Shown here: piece by piece, positions 30,284-34,157 of the stretch | How positions within the stretch are numbered: position 1 is the stretch's first letter | How the letters are laid out: every line of letters starts with the position of its first letter | Origin: JBCCMA01 sp045107005 | Lineage (GTDB): Bacteria; Pseudomonadota; Gammaproteobacteria; Steroidobacterales; JBCCMA01 | DNA length: 34,157 nt | Assembly (NCBI GenBank): GCA_045107005.1 | Contig: JBGCFP010000137.1 | Span: 1-34,157, forward strand | Direction of reading: 5' to 3' | Program-made: the position numbers and the translations under genes | Notes under the pieces: model-generated | Told to the model about the DNA's origin: nothing | What the model saw: only the letters and a program-made list of their open reading frames with translations | Database searches by the model: none

Positions 30284-31105
30284 TTAGCGGCGAATTTCCT
30301 GATCCAGCTGCGTGCGCAGCACTTCCATTTGCACATCGAGATCGAACGCGACGCGATCGTCGCGTTGGGCCTGATGGCGGTTGAGCGCTTCGTCGGTCTT
30401 GTCGAGCAGCTCGCGGAAGCGTTGGTCGAATTCCGGATCCGGTTTTGTCTCCAGCGACTTTTGATAGGTTTTGGCGACCGTCTGCACGCCAGGTAAAAAG
30501 ACGTTTAGAAACTTGCGCGCTTTGCGCAACTGCTTTGGCTCGCGTTCGATCGTGTGCATCAGGCGATGGGTCTTGCCCGACAGACGCTTGAGTTTGCGGC
30601 GGATATCGCCGTGCGGCAGGCGCAGGTAAACCGCTTCGATGTCTTGCACTTTCACCTCAGCTTCACGCAGAGCGGCGACCACTTCGTCGGACGAATAACC
30701 GTCAGCACTGCCCGCTCGTGCACGGCCCCACATCGAACCGTAGGAAAGAAACGCACCGAGAAAGCCGAGCGCACCAACGGCCGCCGAGAACAACAACGAC
30801 TTGTCGACCACAAAGTACTGCGCAACAAAACAGCCTGCGGCGACCGCAATGCAGCCGGCCCAGGTGAGCGGGTGGGTATCGGATCGGGTGTAACGACTCA
30901 AAGCCCGACGACGTTGTCGACGATTGCCAAAACGCACACACAGTCCGCCGGCGACGAACAGGCTGAGGCTGCCCGCCACGGTCAGAATCGGCCACAGCGC
31001 CATTTGATCGAACGTGATCATCAGCGCTGGCAGCAACGGCAGGGCCAACAGGTAGATCAAGAAGCCGCGGACGGACCAGGCCACTTTGCCAGTGGTGGGG
31101 TTCAT
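30284..31105 (-). CDS. XpaC-like (5-bromo-4-chloroindolyl phosphate hydrolysis family) membrane protein
   Basis: A 273-residue protein with four hydrophobic segments in the first ~135 residues (about 12-30, 37-57, 82-100 and 104-122) and a long helical cytoplasmic tail. The tail carries the XpaC-family block: ARKFLNVFLPGVQTVAKTYQ, then RFRELLDKTDEALNR and DLDVQMEVLRTQLDQE. XpaC proteins are often encoded next to TelA in stress and toxic-anion loci; their biochemical role is unsettled. The start has an excellent AGGAGG and overlaps the small upstream gene as ATGA. No TelA gene is visible here; YbjQ and M48 genes follow instead. Confidence 0.82.
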   Translation of the reverse strand: MNPTTGKVAWSVRGFLIYLLALPLLPALMITFDQMALWPILTVAGSLSLFVAGGLCVRFGNRRQRRRALSRYTRSDTHPLTWAGCIAVAAGCFVAQYFVVDKSLLFSAAVGALGFLGAFLSYGSMWGRARAGSADGYSSDEVVAALREAEVKVQDIEAVYLRLPHGDIRRKLKRLSGKTHRLMHTIEREPKQLRKARKFLNVFLPGVQTVAKTYQKSLETKPDPEFDQRFRELLDKTDEALNRHQAQRDDRVAFDLDVQMEVLRTQLDQEIRR

Positions 31106-31284
31106 GAGCGCACCTCCTGCTCGATGGTGGCCTGGCGGGCGTTATCTTTCACCGCATCCAGCGCGCTGCAGGTCGTCAGACCCATCGTAAAGGCGAGCAA
31201 AACGAAGCCGGCCAAGCGTCGTGTGACCTTGGAAACCATCCTGCCCAACCGCGGATTCCCCGCCCCAGCCGCTCTATCGTTCAT
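31102..31284 (-). CDS. Small exported protein, possible lipoprotein
   Basis: A 60-residue protein, not recognised. It has a basic stretch (SKVTRR), a hydrophobic core (LAGFVLLAFTMGL), then TTCSALDAVK, which looks like a lipobox with Thr rather than Gly or Ala before the Cys. A short helical, charged tail follows. Entericidin-like small lipoproteins have this size and layout, but the identity is not established. The start at 31284 has GGGGG upstream; ATG 31239 is an alternative with the G-rich site too close. It is the first gene of the leftward envelope operon and overlaps the XpaC-like gene as ATGA, which argues that it is really translated. Confidence 0.65.
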   Translation of the reverse strand: MNDRAAGAGNPRLGRMVSKVTRRLAGFVLLAFTMGLTTCSALDAVKDNARQATIEQEVRS

Positions 31285-31365
31285 GTTTCGTACCCCCAGG
31301 CCGCCGATTCTTCATGTTTTCCCTTCTATTGCGCCTTGCCGCGGTCAACATCACCGCACGTTCTC

Positions 31366-31406
31366 AATCTAATTCATTTGCATTCATTTGTAAACATCTG
31401 TATATT
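31366..31406. promoter_or_regulatory. Overlapping divergent promoters of the two envelope operons
   Basis: Rightward: TTGCAT (31378-31383), 17-base spacer, TATATT (31401-31406). Leftward: TTTACA (complement of 31389-31394), 17-base spacer, TAGATT (complement of 31366-31371). The two promoters overlap, so polymerase can occupy only one at a time. ATTCATTTG is directly repeated at 31372-31380 and 31382-31390 within the overlap and may be a regulator site. Confidence 0.55.
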
Positions 31407-31438
31407 TTTGTCATCGATCGAACACAGAGGCCGGAACC

Positions 31439-31945
31439 ATGCCGGACAAATCGGTGGCGCTGAGCGCCAGACTGCCCGCCAAAGACGCGGAGTTTCTGAA
31501 CGAGTGGCAGGTGGAAGGCGCCGATACCGCCAGTGAAAAGCTGCGGCGAGTGGTGCGTGAGACACGTGGCCGAGTCAAAGCCACGACCGATTATCGGCAG
31601 GCGCTGCGCATGGCGAACGAGCTGTTCGCCCCGACACTTGAGTACGTGTACGCCTCCGAGGCGCAGGTCGGCAAACACTCTGAACTGATGGCAAGGGTGT
31701 CGGAGTGGCTGCCGGAGTTGGTCGCTTATGTGTACTCCGCGGAAGGCCTGGCTGGGCCTGACGCAGAGGCGAATTTGAAGCGGCTGGAAGGCGGGATCGC
31801 GATGCGGGTGACCACGCTGATGCAGTCGGTGCTGCAGATGGCGGTGACCAAGTCCGCGCCGCTGTACGACCCGACGCTGCTCGACGAGAGGCTGCACGGC
31901 GTGCTCGACACCGCCGAGGTGGTGCGCCGAGAGAAAGAGCCCTAG
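31439..31945 (+). CDS. Hypothetical protein with ribbon-helix-helix-like N-terminus
   Basis: A 168-residue protein. Its first ~45 residues (SVALSARLPAKDAEFLNEW, then GADTASEKLRRVVRET) follow the strand-helix-helix pattern of MetJ/Arc-type DNA-binding domains. The rest is predicted helical, without a motif I recognise. GGAA stands before the ATG. It is the first gene of the operon with yqiJ and yqiK, 53 bases ahead of yqiJ, so it could be an autoregulator of that operon acting at the shared divergent promoter. Alternatively it is a structural partner of the flotillin. No family name can be given with confidence. Confidence 0.7.
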   Translation: MPDKSVALSARLPAKDAEFLNEWQVEGADTASEKLRRVVRETRGRVKATTDYRQALRMANELFAPTLEYVYASEAQVGKHSELMARVSEWLPELVAYVYSAEGLAGPDAEANLKRLEGGIAMRVTTLMQSVLQMAVTKSAPLYDPTLLDERLHGVLDTAEVVRREKEP

Positions 31946-31998
31946 CTCTCTGAATCGTTCGGGAGCAGGAGGACAACAAGAATGTAAGGAGAAAGCGC

Positions 31999-32688
31999 GT
32001 GTGGGATCTGTTTATTGCCAGTGAGAATTTGCCGTTCAGCGTCGCGCTGACGTTGATGGCGGTCATCGCTTTGTTGGAAGGAGCCACCGCGGTTTTCGGT
32101 GTTGCGCTGTCGGACATGGTCGACGCGCTCGTGCCCGAAGTGGACATGGAATTGGGCGACGGACCTGACGCGTCCGGCGTGCCGGCTCTGTCCCAGTTTC
32201 TCGGCTGGCTGCGTTTTGGCCAAGTGCCCGCGCTGATCTTGCTGATCGTGTTCTTGTTGGCCTTTGGCATTGGCGGCTTTGCCGTGCAATCCATTTTCGA
32301 AGGCATGACCGGCCGCTTTCTGGGCAGCGCGCTGGCCACTGTTCCGGCGCTCGCGATCGCCCTGCCCGGCGTGCACTTTCTGGGCGGTGCGTTGGCGGCC
32401 ATCTTGCCGCGCGACGAGACCGAAGCGGTCGCAGAGGCCAGTTTTCTGGGGCAGAACGCGACCATCGTGCTTGGCACCGCACAACGCGGCAGCCCGGCAC
32501 AAGCCAAGCTGACCGACGCGTTTGGTCAGACGCACTACATCATGTTTGAGCCGGAGGGTGACGAATCGCTCACCGCCGGAACCATCGTCACGCTTCATGA
32601 AGCCGCCCACGGCGTCTTCAGCGGCGTAGCGGCGACGGCACTCGAAAAGGCGAGTGACGTCACGTCATCAAAAGGGGAAAAAGTATGA
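31999..32688 (+). CDS. yqiJ: YqiJ-like membrane protein with OB-fold domain
   Basis: A 229-residue inner-membrane protein of the YqiJ type. It has three or four hydrophobic helices (about residues 14-36, 72-96, 100-130) and a C-terminal beta-rich domain (NATIVLGTAQRGSPAQAKLTD, AGTIVTLHEA), which fits the OB/NfeD-like fold. NfeD/YqiJ proteins are encoded beside SPFH proteins and help anchor or organise them. The start is GTG 31999 with AAGGAG 7 bases upstream. Its stop overlaps the flotillin start as ATGA, as expected for stoichiometric partners. Assignment is strong from sequence and from the neighbour. Confidence 0.88.
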   Translation: MWDLFIASENLPFSVALTLMAVIALLEGATAVFGVALSDMVDALVPEVDMELGDGPDASGVPALSQFLGWLRFGQVPALILLIVFLLAFGIGGFAVQSIFEGMTGRFLGSALATVPALAIALPGVHFLGGALAAILPRDETEAVAEASFLGQNATIVLGTAQRGSPAQAKLTDAFGQTHYIMFEPEGDESLTAGTIVTLHEAAHGVFSGVAATALEKASDVTSSKGEKV

Positions 32689-34157
32689 TTGAACTACAAC
32701 AAATCGCGATTATCGTCGGCTTGATTTTCCTGGCACTGATTGCCATTGGATTAATCGTCACTCGGTTGTACCGGCGAGCATCAAAAGAAGTCTCGTTTGT
32801 GCGGACCGGTTTTCGCGGCCAGCGGGTCGTGATGAACGGCGGCGCCATCGTGCTGCCGGTGCTGCACGAGACCATTCCCGTCAACATGAACACTCTGCGA
32901 TTAGAAGTGGCCCGCGCCAACGACGCGGCGTTGATTACGCATGACCGCATGCGCGTTGACTGTACCGCTGAGTTTTATGTGCGTGTTAAGCCCACGCAGG
33001 ACGCGATCGCCAATGCCGCTCAGACGCTGGGCATGAAGACCATGAACCCCATGGAATTGAAAAACCTCGTGGAAGGTAAATTCGTGGATGCGCTGCGTGC
33101 CGTTGCCGCCGAGATGGCGATGGAAGAGCTGCATGAGAAGCGCGTCGACTTCGTGCAAAAAGTGCAGCAGGTGGTGTCGGAAGACTTGCTCAAAAACGGC
33201 CTGGAACTCGAATCGGTCTCGCTGACCGGCCTTGACCAGACGGGCTTTGAGCACTTCAACCCACAGAACGCGTTTGATGCCGAAGGTATGACCAAGCTCA
33301 CGGCCGCCATCGAATCGCGACGCAAAACGCGTAACGATATCGAGCAGGACACGGCGGTGGCCATTCGTCTCAAAGACCTGGAAGCCGAGCGCGAGAAGCT
33401 CGAAATTCTCAAGGAAGAAGAGTACGCGAAGCTCGCGCAACAGCGTGAGATTGAAATTCGTCGCGCCAGCCAGTCGGCCGAGATTGCCAGTGAGCAGGCG
33501 AAGAAATCGCGTGAAGCGAAGGAAGCCGAGATCACCGCGAACCAGCAGGTGGATCTGGCCGGCATCAGCGCTAAGCGTGAGGTCGATGAGAACCGTCTGA
33601 TCATGGAACGCCAGGTGCGTGAGACCGAGATTGAGAAGCAACGTGCGGTGGAGACGGCGGAGATTGAACGTCAGAAGTCCGTTGAGCTGACCGAACAGGA
33701 TCGCGCGATTGCGATTGCTGAGAAGTCACGTGCTCAATCCGAGGCGCAGGCAGAAGCGGATCGCGCGCGGGCTGAGGCCGTGCGCGAGGAAGAGCAGGTG
33801 ATCACCGTTCGCGAGACGACCAAGGCCGAGCGTGCCAAGGAAATCGAACTGGTTGCGGCTCGTCAGGAAGCCGGTAAGAGCGCCATTGAGCTGACCGTTG
33901 CTGCCGAAGCTGAGAAGCAGGCCGCAGAAGATCGCGCGATCGCAGTCACGACGTTGGCTGAAGCGGCGGCTGCGAAAGTGCGTATCGCCGCATCGGGTGA
34001 TGCCGACGCCAAGATGCGTATCGCCGAAGCGGACGAGAAACAGTACGCGGTGGATGCGGCGGGTAAACGCGCCGTTAACGAAGCCTCGAACGTGTTGTCC
34101 GAAGAGCAGATCGCGATGCAGATCAAACTGGCGCTGATGCGTCACCTGCCGGCGATC
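32685..34157 (+). CDS. yqiK: Flotillin-like SPFH protein YqiK, C-terminus beyond window edge
   Basis: The first 491 codons of a flotillin-family protein. An N-terminal membrane helix (about residues 6-26) is followed by the SPFH domain: FRGQRVVMNGGAIVLPVLHE, then DRMRVDCTAEFYVRVKP. ELKNLVEGKFVDALRAVAAEM and the GLELESVSLTGLDQT segment complete it. After about residue 205 comes a very long charged coiled-coil rich in EKxxAE repeats, and the tail begins near EEQIAMQIKLAL. Flotillins form large cages on the inner membrane and organise lipid microdomains. AAAGGGG precedes the ATG, which overlaps the yqiJ stop. The frame is open to the last base, so the C-terminal end is missing from the window. 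Confidence 0.94.
   Translation, partial: MIELQQIAIIVGLIFLALIAIGLIVTRLYRRASKEVSFVRTGFRGQRVVMNGGAIVLPVLHETIPVNMNTLRLEVARANDAALITHDRMRVDCTAEFYVRVKPTQDAIANAAQTLGMKTMNPMELKNLVEGKFVDALRAVAAEMAMEELHEKRVDFVQKVQQVVSEDLLKNGLELESVSLTGLDQTGFEHFNPQNAFDAEGMTKLTAAIESRRKTRNDIEQDTAVAIRLKDLEAEREKLEILKEEEYAKLAQQREIEIRRASQSAEIASEQAKKSREAKEAEITANQQVDLAGISAKREVDENRLIMERQVRETEIEKQRAVETAEIERQKSVELTEQDRAIAIAEKSRAQSEAQAEADRARAEAVREEEQVITVRETTKAERAKEIELVAARQEAGKSAIELTVAAEAEKQAAEDRAIAVTTLAEAAAAKVRIAASGDADAKMRIAEADEKQYAVDAAGKRAVNEASNVLSEEQIAMQIKLALMRHLPAI

Noticed and set aside
1..34157. tRNA, rRNA, CRISPR array, insertion sequence or prophage genes
   Set aside because: No cloverleaf, rRNA-like stretch, regular spacer-repeat array, transposase or integrase motif was recognisable on reading both strands.

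Overview
The window reads as chromosomal DNA of a gammaproteobacterium of moderately high GC. This rests on a zapG/yhcB cell-division gene, a yqiJ-yqiK flotillin pair, a DUF2797 gene and a TonB-dependent receptor; zapG is essentially confined to Gammaproteobacteria. I saw no rRNA, tRNA, CRISPR array, transposase or integrase. Genes are dense and no gap without a gene exceeds 300 bases.

Bases 1-5921 hold a TetR regulator, a TonB-dependent receptor, a short-chain dehydrogenase cut by the left edge, a second short-chain dehydrogenase and a CaiB/BaiF CoA-transferase. They look like uptake and CoA-linked catabolism of a hydrophobic substrate. Bases 5911-9417 hold a Tat-exported FAD oxidoreductase of the spermidine-dehydrogenase type and a secreted patatin-like protein that appears to lack its catalytic Asp; both probably share a transcript with the CoA-transferase. 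Bases 9519-16555 hold mostly exported proteins: a lipoprotein with four DUF4397 repeats, a large BNR-repeat protein with a dockerin-like tail and a PQQ-type propeller protein. A zf-TFIIB zinc-ribbon protein and azoreductase AzoR are also there.

Bases 16628-27792 are the most interesting part. Eleven metabolic genes sit around three promoter regions that share the core TGTwCGGACAA. One of these lies directly upstream of a GntR/HutC-type regulator. The set contains acyl-CoA dehydrogenase, MaoC hydratase, CitE-like lyase, MmgE/PrpD protein, a 4-hydroxyphenylacetate-3-hydroxylase-family enzyme, a TauD-like dioxygenase, an EamA transporter, two isochorismatase-type amidohydrolases and a RutD-like alpha/beta hydrolase without a nucleophilic serine. 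I infer one regulon that breaks down a nitrogen-containing (amide or heterocyclic) compound to a carboxylic acid and then to small CoA esters. The substrate is unknown. The core gene zapG sits inside the cluster with its own promoter and terminator.

Bases 27807-34157 hold a DUF2797 protein and then a divergent envelope module. Leftward are a small exported protein, an XpaC-like membrane protein, two YbjQ-family proteins and an M48 metalloprotease. Rightward are a ribbon-helix-helix-like protein, YqiJ and flotillin YqiK, which is cut by the right edge. The two arms appear to share overlapping promoters.
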